Source: Kerstersia gyiorum
GTDB lineage: Bacteria; Pseudomonadota; Gammaproteobacteria; Burkholderiales; Burkholderiaceae_B
Direction of reading: 5' to 3'
Length of the DNA stretch: 64,000 nt
Assembly (NCBI RefSeq): GCF_004216755.1
Contig: NZ_SGWZ01000005.1
Coordinates: 1-64,000 of the forward strand
Notes under the pieces: model-generated
Told to the model about the DNA's origin: nothing
The model's database searches: none
Seen by the model: the letters and a program-made list of their open reading frames with translations, nothing else
Translations under genes and position numbers: made by a program
Part shown: positions 37,499-47,046 of the stretch, one piece after another
Position numbering within the stretch: the first letter of the stretch is position 1
Layout of the letters: every line of letters starts with the position of its first letter

Positions 37499-40369
37499 AT
37501 GTTTCTCAAACCACGCACAGGATTCCCGATCCGCTATGCGACCATAGGCATCATCGTCAGCGCCATGGTGCTGATGGCGGCCGTCCTGGTGGCGGCCGGC
37601 TGGCTGGGAACACGCCAGATCCTGCTGGATTCGGCCTGGCGCTCGGCCCGTGAAACCGGGCAGCTGATCAACGAACGCGCCTTGCGCACGACCGCGCCGG
37701 CCTCGGCCATGCTGCGCACCCTGGCCTTCGACCCGCTGCTGTCCGCCCGCACCGAGGCTGGCCGACTGTCACGCGTCGATGCATTGATCGCCTCGCTGAT
37801 TGCCTCGCCGCTGATCACATCCATCTATGTCGCCTACGACAATGGCGACTTCCTGCTTGTCCGCCCACTCAACACGCCCGAATTGCGTCAGCATTTTGTC
37901 GCGCCACCAGGCGCGTCCTTCCTGGTGCAATCCATCAAACCGGCGGGCGACGGCGCGCAACGGCGCACCTACCATTACTACGACGCAGACAGCCGGCACA
38001 TTGGCGCCCGCCCCCTGATCGGCGACATCTACGATCCGCGCGAACGCAGCTGGTACAGCGCTGCCCGCCAGACCCGGTCCACCGTCATTTCCAAGCCCTA
38101 CGTTTTTTTCTCGTCACGCGAAATCGGCATCAGCCTGTCGCGCCGGGCCGAGAACAGCCAGGCCGTGATCGGCATGGATATCGGCCTGGACGACCTGATG
38201 CTTGTCATGGACCGGCTGCGCATGACCCCAGGCACGGAAATCGCCCTGGTCGACGAACAGGGCGAAGTCATCCTCTACCAGGACATGCAGGCCTTCCTGG
38301 ACGACGAAGACCATCCCGCCCCGGACCGGGATGCCACACTGACGCTGCCCAGCCTGGACCAGCTCGGCGCCAGCGCCCTGCGCGGCACTTATGATGCCGA
38401 GCGCAGCGACGAAGTCATTTCCCTGCAAGCCGACGGCAAGGAATGGCTGGGCCTGGCCCTGCCGTTCACGGCACTGGGCGAGGCACCGCTGCAATTGCTG
38501 CTGGCCATGCCGACCGATGAACTGCTGTACAGCCTGAAACAGCACCAGCAGCGCCTGATTCTGATCTCTGTCTTGCTGATCCTGCCCTTCCTGCTGCTGG
38601 GCTGGCGCGGCGGCTCGTTCATTGCGCGCCATCTCGAACGTATCGCGGCCCGAACCCGGCAGCTCTCGCGCTTCGACTTCCAGCGCCTGCCCGCACAGCC
38701 CTCTTCACTGCAGGAAATCAACACACTGAATGCCGCCGTGAACGATGTCAGCGACACCGTCGAGGCGCTGCTGGAAACCAGCCGCATCCTGAATACGGAA
38801 AAACAGATCGGCGTCATGCTGGAGCAACTGCTGGAAAAACTGCTCTCGGCCACGCGCTGCCAGGGCGGCGCCGCCTACCTGTGGCACCCGGACGAAGCCA
38901 TCATGGAACGCATCGCCGCCCGCGGCGACCAAAGCACCCTGGCTGAACGCTTCCCCTATACCGCCGACCGGGCCGCAAGCCCGGCCGGCCAGGAGTCCAG
39001 CCAGGGCCGCTTCGAACTGCGCAGTCGGGACGGCGGCCTGCAGGGCCTGCTGATCCTGGCCCAGCCGGACGACCCGGCCTACGCAACGCCGGAATTTCTG
39101 GCATTTGCCAACCGCCTGTCCAGCATGCTGGCGGTGGCTATCGAAATGCGCCAGCTGATCGAATCGCAGAAAGCCCTGTTCGACGCCATCATCCAGGTGC
39201 TGGCCGACGCCATCGACGCCAAGAGCCCCTATACCGGCGGGCACTGCCACCGCGTGCCGGAACTGGCAATCCAGCTGGCGGACAGCCTGGCTGCGGAACA
39301 GCAAGGCCCCTATGCCAGCTTCCAACTGGATGAAACCGAGCGCTACGCCTTCCACCTGGCAGCCTGGCTGCACGATTGCGGCAAGATCATCAGCCCGGAA
39401 CACATCGTCAACAAAGCCACCAAGCTGGAAACCATCCACAACCGCATCCATGAGATTCGAATGCGCTTCGAAGTACTCTGGCGCGACGCGGAAATCACCT
39501 GCCTGCAGGCCCAACTGGATGGCACGGACCCGGCAGCGGCACGCCGGCAGAAAGAGGCCCAGCAGGCGGCCTTGCACGAGGATTTCCGCTTCATCGCGCA
39601 GTGCAACGGCGGCAGCGAACACCTGCCCGACGAGGCCCTGGCTCGCCTGCACGATATTGGCAGCCGCACCTGGGAACGCCATTTCGACGACAGCCTGGGC
39701 CTTTCCACGGAAGAAACCGAGCGCCTGCAGCGCGCCCGCCCCGACGCCGTGCCGCTGCCAGCCTGGGAACAACTGCTGTCCGACAAACCCGAGCACATCA
39801 TTCCCTGGGGCGCGCACCGCCCCCCCGTGGAGGCAGGCGACCCGACCAATACGCTGGGCTTCGACATGCCGCTGCCCGGCCAGCTGCAACACCTGGGCGA
39901 GCTGCACAACCTGGGCATCCGGCGCGGCACGCTCAGCGAAGAGGACCGCTTCGCCATCAACGAGCATGTCGTCCAGACGCTGCTCATGCTCAAGAAACTG
40001 CCCTGGCCACACGCCCTGGCCCGTGTGCCGGACATGGCCGCCAATCACCACGAAAAGATGGACGGCAGCGGCTACCCGCGCCGCCTGCCTGCGGGGCAAT
40101 TGCCGCTTACCGACCGCGTACTGGCCATCGCAGACGTATTCGAAGCGCTGACAGCTGCTGACCGGCCCTACAAACCGGCCAAATCCCTGTCAGAATCCTT
40201 GCGTATCATGGCCCTGATGTGCCGGGATGGACACCTGGACACCGAGCTTTACCTGTATTTCCTGCACAGCAGGATCTGGCGCGGCTACGCGCACAAGCAC
40301 ATGCTGCCCGCGCAGCGTGATACCGTGGATACGGCCGAGCTGGCGCGTCTGGCCAGCAGCCAGGCCTGA
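37499..40369 (+). CDS. Membrane sensor HD-GYP domain protein (putative c-di-GMP phosphodiesterase)
   Basis: About 956 aa. A first membrane helix (roughly residues 14-36) and a second (352-369) bracket a large periplasmic Cache-like sensor domain. A HAMP-like linker, a GAF-like domain (about 438-560) and a C-terminal HD-GYP domain follow. The HD motif is AWLHDCGKI near residue 620 and the GYP motif is NHHEKMDGSGYP near 850, so the metal ligands and GYP triad are intact. The space between them is some 230 residues, far more than in a minimal HD-GYP domain. Start at 37499 is favoured but uncertain; 37394 is in frame. Confidence 0.87.
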   Translation: MFLKPRTGFPIRYATIGIIVSAMVLMAAVLVAAGWLGTRQILLDSAWRSARETGQLINERALRTTAPASAMLRTLAFDPLLSARTEAGRLSRVDALIASLIASPLITSIYVAYDNGDFLLVRPLNTPELRQHFVAPPGASFLVQSIKPAGDGAQRRTYHYYDADSRHIGARPLIGDIYDPRERSWYSAARQTRSTVISKPYVFFSSREIGISLSRRAENSQAVIGMDIGLDDLMLVMDRLRMTPGTEIALVDEQGEVILYQDMQAFLDDEDHPAPDRDATLTLPSLDQLGASALRGTYDAERSDEVISLQADGKEWLGLALPFTALGEAPLQLLLAMPTDELLYSLKQHQQRLILISVLLILPFLLLGWRGGSFIARHLERIAARTRQLSRFDFQRLPAQPSSLQEINTLNAAVNDVSDTVEALLETSRILNTEKQIGVMLEQLLEKLLSATRCQGGAAYLWHPDEAIMERIAARGDQSTLAERFPYTADRAASPAGQESSQGRFELRSRDGGLQGLLILAQPDDPAYATPEFLAFANRLSSMLAVAIEMRQLIESQKALFDAIIQVLADAIDAKSPYTGGHCHRVPELAIQLADSLAAEQQGPYASFQLDETERYAFHLAAWLHDCGKIISPEHIVNKATKLETIHNRIHEIRMRFEVLWRDAEITCLQAQLDGTDPAAARRQKEAQQAALHEDFRFIAQCNGGSEHLPDEALARLHDIGSRTWERHFDDSLGLSTEETERLQRARPDAVPLPAWEQLLSDKPEHIIPWGAHRPPVEAGDPTNTLGFDMPLPGQLQHLGELHNLGIRRGTLSEEDRFAINEHVVQTLLMLKKLPWPHALARVPDMAANHHEKMDGSGYPRRLPAGQLPLTDRVLAIADVFEALTAADRPYKPAKSLSESLRIMALMCRDGHLDTELYLYFLHSRIWRGYAHKHMLPAQRDTVDTAELARLASSQA

Positions 40370-40393
40370 CACAGTGTTTACCGCCAGGCCCCA

Positions 40394-40433
40394 GGCCTGC
40401 CTCCATCCCAGGCAGGCCGCCCGTTTCGGGCGG
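40394..40433 (+). terminator. Two overlapping hairpins after the HD-GYP gene
   Basis: GGCCTGCCT (40394-40402) pairs with AGGCAGGCC (40410-40418), and CCGCCCG (40417-40423) with CGGGCGG (40427-40433). The stems share two bases. The tail GTTCC is T-poor, so it is a weak intrinsic terminator at best. Confidence 0.45.
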
Positions 40434-40604
40434 GTTCCAGGCCCATTCCGCAGACTTGCCACACATGCATCCGCCAAAGTCTGCGGCGAAAGCCTAAAAT
40501 AGCGCCCCAAAGATACCTGCCGACCCAACCGTCAGGCGCCAGCCCTTGCTGGCCCCAATTCCTGCCCCCCGCCACTTTTTGGCGGCATAACGACAGAGTC
40601 CACC

Positions 40605-41288
40605 GTGACAGACCCGCAAACCCCCACCCCCCATATCCGCAGCTTCGTCCACCGGCGCGGCCACATTACCCAGGGACAGCGCGAAGCGCTGGAAACGCTG
40701 CTGGAAAAATGGTCCATTCCCTACACCCCGAAGCCTGCCGACTTCGCCGCGCTGTTCGGACGCAAGGCGCCGCAGATCCTGGAAATCGGTTTTGGCATGG
40801 GCGAAACCACCGAGCGCATCGCGCTGGCCCGCCCCGATGACAATTTCCTGGGTGTGGAAGTCTTCAACGCCGGCGTCGGCGCCATGCTCAAGCGCATCGA
40901 GGAATCCGAGCTGCAGAATGTGCGCATCATCCAGCATGATGCCGTGGAAGTCGTGCGCGACATGATCGCGCCCGATAGCCTGGCCGGCGTGCACATCTAT
41001 TTCCCCGACCCCTGGCCCAAGAAACGCCACCACAAGCGCCGCCTGATCCAGCCGCCGTTCATTGCGCTGCTGGCCAGCCGTATTGCGCCCGGCGGCTACA
41101 TCCACTGTGCGACCGACTGGGAAAACTACGCGGAACAGATGCTGGAAGTGCTGAGCGGCAACGAACTGCTGGAAAACACCGCGCAAGACTATGCGCCGCG
41201 CCCCGATTTCCGGCCGCAAACCAAATTCGAAACCCGCGGCCTGCGCCTGGGCCACGGCGTCTGGGATCTGATTTTCAGGAGGAAGTGA
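40605..41288 (+). CDS. trmB: tRNA (guanine-N7-)-methyltransferase
   Basis: 227-aa SAM-dependent enzyme methylating G46 of tRNA. The SAM motif ILEIGFGMGE is at residues 58-67, the substrate motif is FPDPWPKKRHHKRR, and the C-terminal KFETRGLRLGHGVWDL is typical. GTG start at 40605 with a weak ribosome site. thiS follows 2 nt after its stop. Confidence 0.95.
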   Translation: MTDPQTPTPHIRSFVHRRGHITQGQREALETLLEKWSIPYTPKPADFAALFGRKAPQILEIGFGMGETTERIALARPDDNFLGVEVFNAGVGAMLKRIEESELQNVRIIQHDAVEVVRDMIAPDSLAGVHIYFPDPWPKKRHHKRRLIQPPFIALLASRIAPGGYIHCATDWENYAEQMLEVLSGNELLENTAQDYAPRPDFRPQTKFETRGLRLGHGVWDLIFRRK

Positions 41289-41290
41289 GC

Positions 41291-41491
41291 ATGCGTATCA
41301 CACTGAACGGAGAAGACCGTACATTCGATTCCGCACTGAGCGTGACCGGCCTGCTGGAAGCCCTGGGCCATACCGGCAAGCGCGTGGCGGTGGAACGCAA
41401 TGGGGAAATCGTGCCCAAAAGCCTGCACAGCCAAACCCGGCTGACGGAAGGCGACATCGTAGAACTGGTGGTAGCAGTCGGCGGCGGCTGA
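41291..41491 (+). CDS. thiS: Thiazole synthase sulfur carrier protein ThiS
   Basis: 66-aa ubiquitin-like sulfur carrier for the thiazole moiety of thiamine. It ends in the required Gly-Gly tail (AVGGG) that is thiocarboxylated by ThiF. ATG 41291 is chosen because AGGAGG lies 8 nt upstream; the GTG at 41285 is too close to it. It is coupled to trmB. thiG, the usual next gene, is absent; the next feature is a terminator. Confidence 0.9.
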   Translation: MRITLNGEDRTFDSALSVTGLLEALGHTGKRVAVERNGEIVPKSLHSQTRLTEGDIVELVVAVGGG

Positions 41492-41571
41492 TTCTTCCTG
41501 CCCCACGCTGCGCACCACCAGGCCATCGGTGCGTCGCTGGCCTGGCATACGCTGAAATTACGCCGAAAAAG

Positions 41572-41612
41572 TAAAAGGCAGGCACCCACGGTGCCTGTGC
41601 CTGCCTTTTACA
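41572..41612. terminator. Bidirectional terminator between thiS and ffh
   Basis: GTAAAAGGCAGGCAC (41572-41586) and GTGCCTGCCTTTTAC (41598-41612) form a perfect 15-bp stem with an 11-nt loop; TTTT lies in each outer arm. It is placed between convergent genes. Confidence 0.85.
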
Positions 41613-41644
41613 TTGGCCGTCCGGCCTGAAAGAAGCAACGTCGG

Positions 41645-43054
41645 TCAGCGCAAGCCACCGAAGCGGCCCAGGCCCTTCAGGCCACCCATGGCTCGCATCA
41701 TCTTCGCCATGCCGCCCTTCTTCATCTGCTTCATCATGCCCTGCATCTGCTCGAACTGATTCAGCAGACGGTTCACTTCCTGCACCGGCACGCCCGCACC
41801 CGCTGCGATCCGGCGCTTGCGCGAGGCCTTGAGCAATTCCGGCTTGGCACGTTCCTGCGGCGTCATGGAATTCAGGATGCCTTCGGTACGGCGCAACTGT
41901 TTTTCCGCCTGCCCGCCCTGCAACTGGCCAGCCGCAGCCTGAAACTGCGCCGGCAGCTTTTCCAGCAACGAACCCATATCGCCCAGCTTACGCACCTGCA
42001 GCAGTTGCTCGCGGAAATCATTCAGGTCGAACTTGTCGCCGGACTTGATCTTGCTGGCCAGCTTCTGCGCTTCGGCAATGTCGATGTTCTTCTGGGCCTG
42101 CTCCACCAGCGACACGATATCGCCCATGCCCAGCACGCGCTGCGCCATGCGTTCGGGGTGGAACGGCTCCAGGCCGTCGAGCTTTTCAGACACGCCGACG
42201 AACTTCAACGGCTTGCCGGTCACATGGCGCACGGACAGCGCCGCGCCACCGCGCGCATCGCCATCGAGCTTGGTCAGCACGACGCCGGTGAGCGGCAGCG
42301 CATTGGCGAACGCCTGGGCGGTATTGACGGCATCCTGGCCCTGCATGGCATCGACCACGAACAGGGTTTCCACCGGAGACACCGCCGCATGCAGCGCCTT
42401 GATCTCCTGCATCATGGCTTCATCAATACCCAGGCGGCCGGCAGTATCGAGAATCAGCACATCGTAGTGATGGCGGCGCGCATGGTCGACGGCATTGTTG
42501 GCGATATCCAGCGGTTTCTGGCTGGGATCGGACGGCAGCCAGTCGATACCGGCCTGCTCGGCCACGGTACGCAACTGCTCGATGGCGGCGGGACGATAAA
42601 CGTCGGCACTGACCACCAGCACCTTCTTCTTGCCCGTCTTGCGGCCACCATGCGTATGGCCGCCTTCGGCCAGCCAGCGCGCCAGCTTGCCGGTCGTAGT
42701 CGTTTTACCGGCACCCTGCAGGCCCGCCATCAGGATCACGGCGGGCGGCTGCACCGCGAGCGACAGCTCGCCGGCTTCAGTGCCCAGATCGCCGCCCATC
42801 AGTTCGGTCAGGACCTTGTGCACCACCCCCACCAGCGCCTGGCCGGGGTTGAGGCTGTCGGCCACATCTGCGCCCAGTGCGCGTTCCTTGACCCGGGACA
42901 CGAAATCCTTGACCACAGGCAAGGCAACGTCCGCCTCCAGCAGGGCAAGGCGCACCTCACGCAGCATTTCCTGCGTATTGGCTTCCGTCAGGCGCGCTTC
43001 ACCGCGCAGGGTTTTGACCACACGCGAAAGGCGCTGGGTAAGATTGTCGAGCAT
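41645..43054 (-). CDS. ffh: Signal recognition particle protein Ffh
   Basis: 469-aa SRP GTPase directing inner-membrane proteins to FtsY/SecYEG. N domain, then the G domain with GLQGAGKT (residues 111-118), DTAGRLGIDE and TKLDGDARGG, then the methionine-rich M domain at the C-terminus (FEQMQGMMKQMKKGGMAKMM). Length is slightly above E. coli Ffh (453 aa). Divergent from the CcsA-like gene, a common betaproteobacterial arrangement. Confidence 0.97.
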   Translation of the reverse strand: MLDNLTQRLSRVVKTLRGEARLTEANTQEMLREVRLALLEADVALPVVKDFVSRVKERALGADVADSLNPGQALVGVVHKVLTELMGGDLGTEAGELSLAVQPPAVILMAGLQGAGKTTTTGKLARWLAEGGHTHGGRKTGKKKVLVVSADVYRPAAIEQLRTVAEQAGIDWLPSDPSQKPLDIANNAVDHARRHHYDVLILDTAGRLGIDEAMMQEIKALHAAVSPVETLFVVDAMQGQDAVNTAQAFANALPLTGVVLTKLDGDARGGAALSVRHVTGKPLKFVGVSEKLDGLEPFHPERMAQRVLGMGDIVSLVEQAQKNIDIAEAQKLASKIKSGDKFDLNDFREQLLQVRKLGDMGSLLEKLPAQFQAAAGQLQGGQAEKQLRRTEGILNSMTPQERAKPELLKASRKRRIAAGAGVPVQEVNRLLNQFEQMQGMMKQMKKGGMAKMMRAMGGLKGLGRFGGLR

Positions 43055-43141
43055 GGCAAGGGTTTCGCTTACACTTATCGGTTCATCAGTTGGTCCGGCA
43101 GGCCGTCATTCGGTACGGTTGCCGTAACCTGTCTCTGCATA

Positions 43142-44005
43142 ATGGCATCTATGCCTTACGACATTGTATTTCACGTAGCGGCCACATTGCTCTACGCCAG
43201 TCTGGCGCTGCATGCCTGGCGCTCGCTGGCCCGAGCCGAAGCCGAGCCCTGGCAGCCGCGCGAACCGCGCTACGGCTTGCCGCTGGCGCTGCTGCTGCAT
43301 GGCCTGGGCCTGCAACAGGACATGCTGGCCGGCCCGGCATTGCAAATCAACTGGGCCATCGCCGCCTCGGCCTCGCTCTGGCTGGGCATGATCATTTTCT
43401 GGCTGGAAAGTCTGCGCGAACCGCTAGACGGCCTGAAACTACTGCTATATCCGACGGCCGCCCTGAGCGCCTTCGTGCCCATCATCGCCCCGATCACCTA
43501 CCCGGTGTTGCCGGCCAGCGAACCCTGGCTGCGCGCGCACCTGCTGATCGCTCTGGCTTCCTACGGGCTGGTCATCATCGCCGCGCTGCAGGCCGTGCTC
43601 ATGACGCTGCTGGATCGCCAATTGCAGGCGCCATCGCGCAATATCGGCAACAACTGGTTCGACGCCCTGTTCGCCCGCGCCCTGGACGCCATGCCACCGC
43701 TGTTGATCCAGGAAAAACTGCTGTTTCGCCTGATTTCGCTGGGTTTTGGCGCTCTCACGCTGGCCGTGGTGTCCGGTGCGCTGATTTCCGCCACCCTGAC
43801 AGGCCAGGCGCTACCGCTGGACCTGAAAACCATTTTCACGCTGCTGGCCTGGCTCACGTTCGGCATCCTGCTGATCGGACGCCGTGTCTGGGGCTGGCGC
43901 GGCCGCGTTGCCGTGCGCTGGACACTGGCGGGCGCCGGTTTTCTCGCCTTGATCTACCTGGGCGGCGGGTTCGCCCTTTATGTCGCCCTACAAGGGAACC
44001 TGTGA
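43142..44005 (+). CDS. CcsA/YpjD-like cytochrome c assembly protein
   Basis: 287-aa membrane protein with about eight hydrophobic segments, of the CcsA/ResC/YpjD type (CytC_asm domain; ending FALYVALQGNL). The family handles haem delivery, but the true function of the ffh-linked YpjD branch is not established. Start 43142 (ATG GCA TCT ATG; 43151 possible), with no clear ribosome site. The open frame continues far upstream inside ffh and is not coding there. Confidence 0.85.
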   Translation: MASMPYDIVFHVAATLLYASLALHAWRSLARAEAEPWQPREPRYGLPLALLLHGLGLQQDMLAGPALQINWAIAASASLWLGMIIFWLESLREPLDGLKLLLYPTAALSAFVPIIAPITYPVLPASEPWLRAHLLIALASYGLVIIAALQAVLMTLLDRQLQAPSRNIGNNWFDALFARALDAMPPLLIQEKLLFRLISLGFGALTLAVVSGALISATLTGQALPLDLKTIFTLLAWLTFGILLIGRRVWGWRGRVAVRWTLAGAGFLALIYLGGGFALYVALQGNL

Positions 44006-44008
44006 ACC

Positions 44009-44293
44009 ATGGGAAAAATACTCTTCTGGCTGCTCATCATCCTGGGCGCAATGGTCGTCGCGCGGCTGCTGGCCACGCATAAGCTAAAAAGCCGGGACCA
44101 GGCTGGCGCACGCAGCGCCCGCGGCACCAAAGCGGGCCCGAGCGCCGGACCCGCTGCCAGCGCCAAGGAATCCATGGTGCGCTGCGCCCACTGCCACATC
44201 TACCTGCCGCGCTCCGAAGCCATGCTCAAGGGTGGCGAAACCTGGTGCTGCGATGCACACGCCAAGCTGGGAAAACGCCTGGAAAAGCGTTAA
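44009..44293 (+). CDS. PP0621 family small membrane-anchored protein
   Basis: 94 aa: one N-terminal membrane helix (residues 4-21), a basic Ala/Gly/Ser linker, then a compact motif MVRCAHCHIYLPRSEA followed by CCDAH, likely a zinc site. This is the PP0621 family found beside CcsA-like genes. It starts 3 nt after the ccsA-like stop, so the two are co-translated. Function unknown. Confidence 0.83.
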   Translation: MGKILFWLLIILGAMVVARLLATHKLKSRDQAGARSARGTKAGPSAGPAASAKESMVRCAHCHIYLPRSEAMLKGGETWCCDAHAKLGKRLEKR

Positions 44294-44413
44294 AAATAAA
44301 ACAGGTGCCCGGCAGACCGGCGCCAGGACCAAGCAGCAACGATCCCGCCGGCCGCGCCTGCAAGCGCAGCTTCCTGCCCGCCGGGCGCATTCCATCCTTC
44401 CCGGCCCATCGCC

Positions 44414-44806
44414 ATGAATGCCTTAACCATCGTCCTGGCCATCAGTTCCGGCGCTGCCCTCGGCGCGCTGGCGCGCTTCGGCCTCAGTGCGCTGTTCAAC
44501 AACCTGCTGCCCCAGATTCCCATGGGCACGCTGGCCTCCAACCTGATCGCCGCCTACATCATCGGCTGCGCCATCGGTTATGCCAGTATCGTCGCCGAAC
44601 TGCCTACCGTCTGGCGCCTGTTCATCATTACCGGCCTGGCCGGCGGCCTGTCGACCTTCTCCACCTTCACCGGCGAACTGCTGACCCTGCTGCGCAACGG
44701 CCAGCTGCTCTGGTCCGCCGGCATGATCACCGTGCACGTCTGCGGCTCGTTGATCTTCATGCTGCTGGGTATCTGGACCGTCAACCTGGTGCGCGGCAGC
44801 CACTGA
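44414..44806 (+). CDS. crcB: Fluoride exporter CrcB/Fluc
   Basis: 130-aa fluoride channel with four membrane helices acting as an antiparallel dimer. Signature residues: GALARFGLS, then GTLASNLIAAYIIG with the conserved Asn, and TGLAGGLSTFSTFTGE with the phenylalanine box. No fluoride riboswitch could be recognised in the 120 nt upstream. Confidence 0.95.
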   Translation: MNALTIVLAISSGAALGALARFGLSALFNNLLPQIPMGTLASNLIAAYIIGCAIGYASIVAELPTVWRLFIITGLAGGLSTFSTFTGELLTLLRNGQLLWSAGMITVHVCGSLIFMLLGIWTVNLVRGSH

Positions 44807-44829
44807 CGCCCCAAACAGGGAGACGCCGC

Positions 44830-44874
44830 AAAAAAACAGGGCTGCCTGCCGGTATTTGCCGGCAGGCAGCCCTG
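44830..44874 (-). terminator. Rho-independent terminator of htpG
   Basis: CAGGGCTGCCTGCCGG (44837-44852) pairs perfectly with CCGGCAGGCAGCCCTG (44859-44874), 16 bp with a 6-nt loop. On the minus strand it is followed by seven Ts (44830-44836), so it terminates htpG transcription. Confidence 0.9.
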
Positions 44875-44953
44875 GATTCATTGCCATGGCGCCGAACTTG
44901 GCGGCTCCTTGTCAGCACAGCAGCCCCGCCAGGGAGCTGCCGGGTCATGCCGC

Positions 44954-46861
44954 TCAGCGTTGCAGCAGCAACTGATTGAGGCGCTTGACGAACTCGGCCG
45001 GGTCATTGAGCTGGCCGCCTTCGGCCAGCAGGGCCTGGCCCAGCAGCAGCTCGGCCCAATCATTGAAGCTCGCGTCGTCCGCTTCGCCCACGCGCACCAC
45101 CAACGGATGATCCGGGTTGATCTCCAGCACCGGCTTGATCACCGGCGCTTCCTGGCCTGCTGCCTTCAGCATGCGCAGCAGATGCGGGCTGAGTTCGTTT
45201 TCTTCGACCACCACGCAAGAAGGCGAATCCACCAGGCGCGCCGTCACACGCACCGACTTCACCTTCTCGCCCAGTGCAGCCTGCAGACGCTCGACCAGCG
45301 GCTTGAACTTCTCGGCCACTTCTTCCTGGTGCTTCTTTTCGTCTTCGTCGGCCAGCTTTTCCAGATCCACGCCGCCCTTGGCGACAGACGCCAGTTGCTT
45401 GCCTTCAAACTCGCGCAGGTAGGACAGCATCCACTCGTCGATGCGGTCCGTCAGCAGCAGCACCTCGATGCCCTTCTTGCGGAACAGCTCCAGGTGCGGG
45501 CTGCTGGCGGCGGCGGTGTAGTTGTCCGCCGTCAGGTAGTAAATCTTGTCCTGGCCTTCCTTCATGCGGCCGATGTAATCCGCCAGCGACACGATCTGCG
45601 CCGCGCCTTCGCCGGCCGTCGAGGCAAAGCGCATCAGGCCCGCCACGCGCGCCTGGTTGGCCTGGTCTTCACCCACGCCTTCCTTGAGCACCTGGCCGAA
45701 GGCCTCCCAGAACACCGCGTAATCGTCCTTCTTGTTCTCCGCCATGTCTTCCAGCACGGACAGAATGCGCTTGGTCGAACCATCGCGGATGGCCTTCACA
45801 TCGCGGCTTTCCTGCAGGATTTCACGCGACACATTCAGCGGCAGATCGGCAGAGTCGATCACCCCGCGCACAAAACGCAGATAGGACGGCAGCAGCTGTT
45901 CGGCGTCTTCCATGATGAACACGCGGCGCACATACAGCTTCAGCCCATGGCGGCTATCGCGGTCCCACATATCGAACGGCGCATGGCGCGGCACATACAG
46001 CAGCTGGGTATATTCGCTGCGGCCTTCCACGCGGTTGTGGGTCCAGGCCAACGGGTCTTCGAAATCATGCGACACATGCTTGTAGAACTCGCGGTACTGC
46101 TCGTCGGTAATATCCGACTTGCTGCGCGTCCACAAGGCGCTGGCCTGGTTCACGCTTTCCCACTCGTCTTCCTTGATCTGCTCGTTCTTTTCCTCGTCCC
46201 ACTTTTCCTTGCGCATCAGGATGGGCAGGGAAATATGGTCGGAATAGCGGCGCAGAATACTGCGCAGGCGCCAGCCATCGGCAAACTCCTCTTCGCCCTC
46301 GCGCAGGTACAGCACGATCTCGGTGCCACGGCCAGCTTTCTCTGCCGGCGCCACGGAGAACTCGCCCTCGCCGGCGGACTCCCAGCGCACCGCCTGATCG
46401 GCCGGCAAACCAGCGCGGCGCGTCGTCACCACCACCTTGCTGGCCACGATGAAAGAAGAATAGAAACCCACGCCAAACTGGCCGATCAGTTGCGCATCCT
46501 TCTGCTTGTCGCCAGTCAGTTGCGAGAAAAATTCCTTGGTGCCGGAACGAGCAATCGTGCCCAGGTTGGCGATCACCTCGTCGCGCGACATGCCGATACC
46601 GTTATCGGAAATCGTGACCGTGCGGGCTTCCTTATCGAAATCAACGCGGATTTCCAGATCGGCGCCGCCTTCCTGCAACTCGGGGTGGTCGATTGCCTCG
46701 AAGCGCAATTTGTCGCAGGCGTCCGACGCATTGGAAACCAGCTCGCGCAGGAAAATTTCCTTGTTGCTGTACAGGGAATGGATCATCAGGTGCAGCAGTT
46801 GCTTCACCTCGGCCTGGAAACCCAGGGTTTCGGAAGAGGGGGACGTCGCGTTCTGGCTCAT
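44954..46861 (-). CDS. htpG: Molecular chaperone HtpG (Hsp90)
   Basis: 635-aa cytosolic Hsp90. The N-terminal GHKL ATPase region has EIFLRELVSNASDACDKLR, DNGIGMSRDE and GQFGVGFYSSF. Middle and C-terminal dimerisation domains follow. ATG 46861 is used, with AGAAAG upstream; a GTG at 46876 is possible. It is preceded by a sigma32 promoter and ended by a strong terminator. Confidence 0.96.
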   Translation of the reverse strand: MSQNATSPSSETLGFQAEVKQLLHLMIHSLYSNKEIFLRELVSNASDACDKLRFEAIDHPELQEGGADLEIRVDFDKEARTVTISDNGIGMSRDEVIANLGTIARSGTKEFFSQLTGDKQKDAQLIGQFGVGFYSSFIVASKVVVTTRRAGLPADQAVRWESAGEGEFSVAPAEKAGRGTEIVLYLREGEEEFADGWRLRSILRRYSDHISLPILMRKEKWDEEKNEQIKEDEWESVNQASALWTRSKSDITDEQYREFYKHVSHDFEDPLAWTHNRVEGRSEYTQLLYVPRHAPFDMWDRDSRHGLKLYVRRVFIMEDAEQLLPSYLRFVRGVIDSADLPLNVSREILQESRDVKAIRDGSTKRILSVLEDMAENKKDDYAVFWEAFGQVLKEGVGEDQANQARVAGLMRFASTAGEGAAQIVSLADYIGRMKEGQDKIYYLTADNYTAAASSPHLELFRKKGIEVLLLTDRIDEWMLSYLREFEGKQLASVAKGGVDLEKLADEDEKKHQEEVAEKFKPLVERLQAALGEKVKSVRVTARLVDSPSCVVVEENELSPHLLRMLKAAGQEAPVIKPVLEINPDHPLVVRVGEADDASFNDWAELLLGQALLAEGGQLNDPAEFVKRLNQLLLQR

Positions 46862-46935
46862 CGTACTTTCTGACACTTGAAAATTGATAGGAAAACGGCG
46901 GCCGCCACAGCGGGCAACACCGGAATCCTGTATTT

Positions 46936-46962
46936 ATGGGGACAAACCGCAGCGATTTCAAG
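46936..46962 (-). promoter_or_regulatory. Heat-shock (sigma32) promoter of htpG
   Basis: Minus strand: CTTGAAA (46956-46962), 14-nt spacer, CCCCAT (46936-46941) followed by AAAT. This equals the sigma32 consensus CTTGAAA-N13-15-CCCCATNT. The start would lie about 65-70 nt before the htpG ATG. Confidence 0.88.
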
Positions 46963-47046
46963 GGCTGCAGGCCCGGAAAGGCCCGCAAGCCTGGCCGCAA
47001 ACGCGCCCAGGCCGTTAAAATGCGGCGCTTTGAACGGCCATCCGCC

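Noticed and set aside
44294..44413. Fluoride riboswitch before crcB
   Set aside because: The conserved fluoride aptamer segments could not be found in the 120-nt leader.
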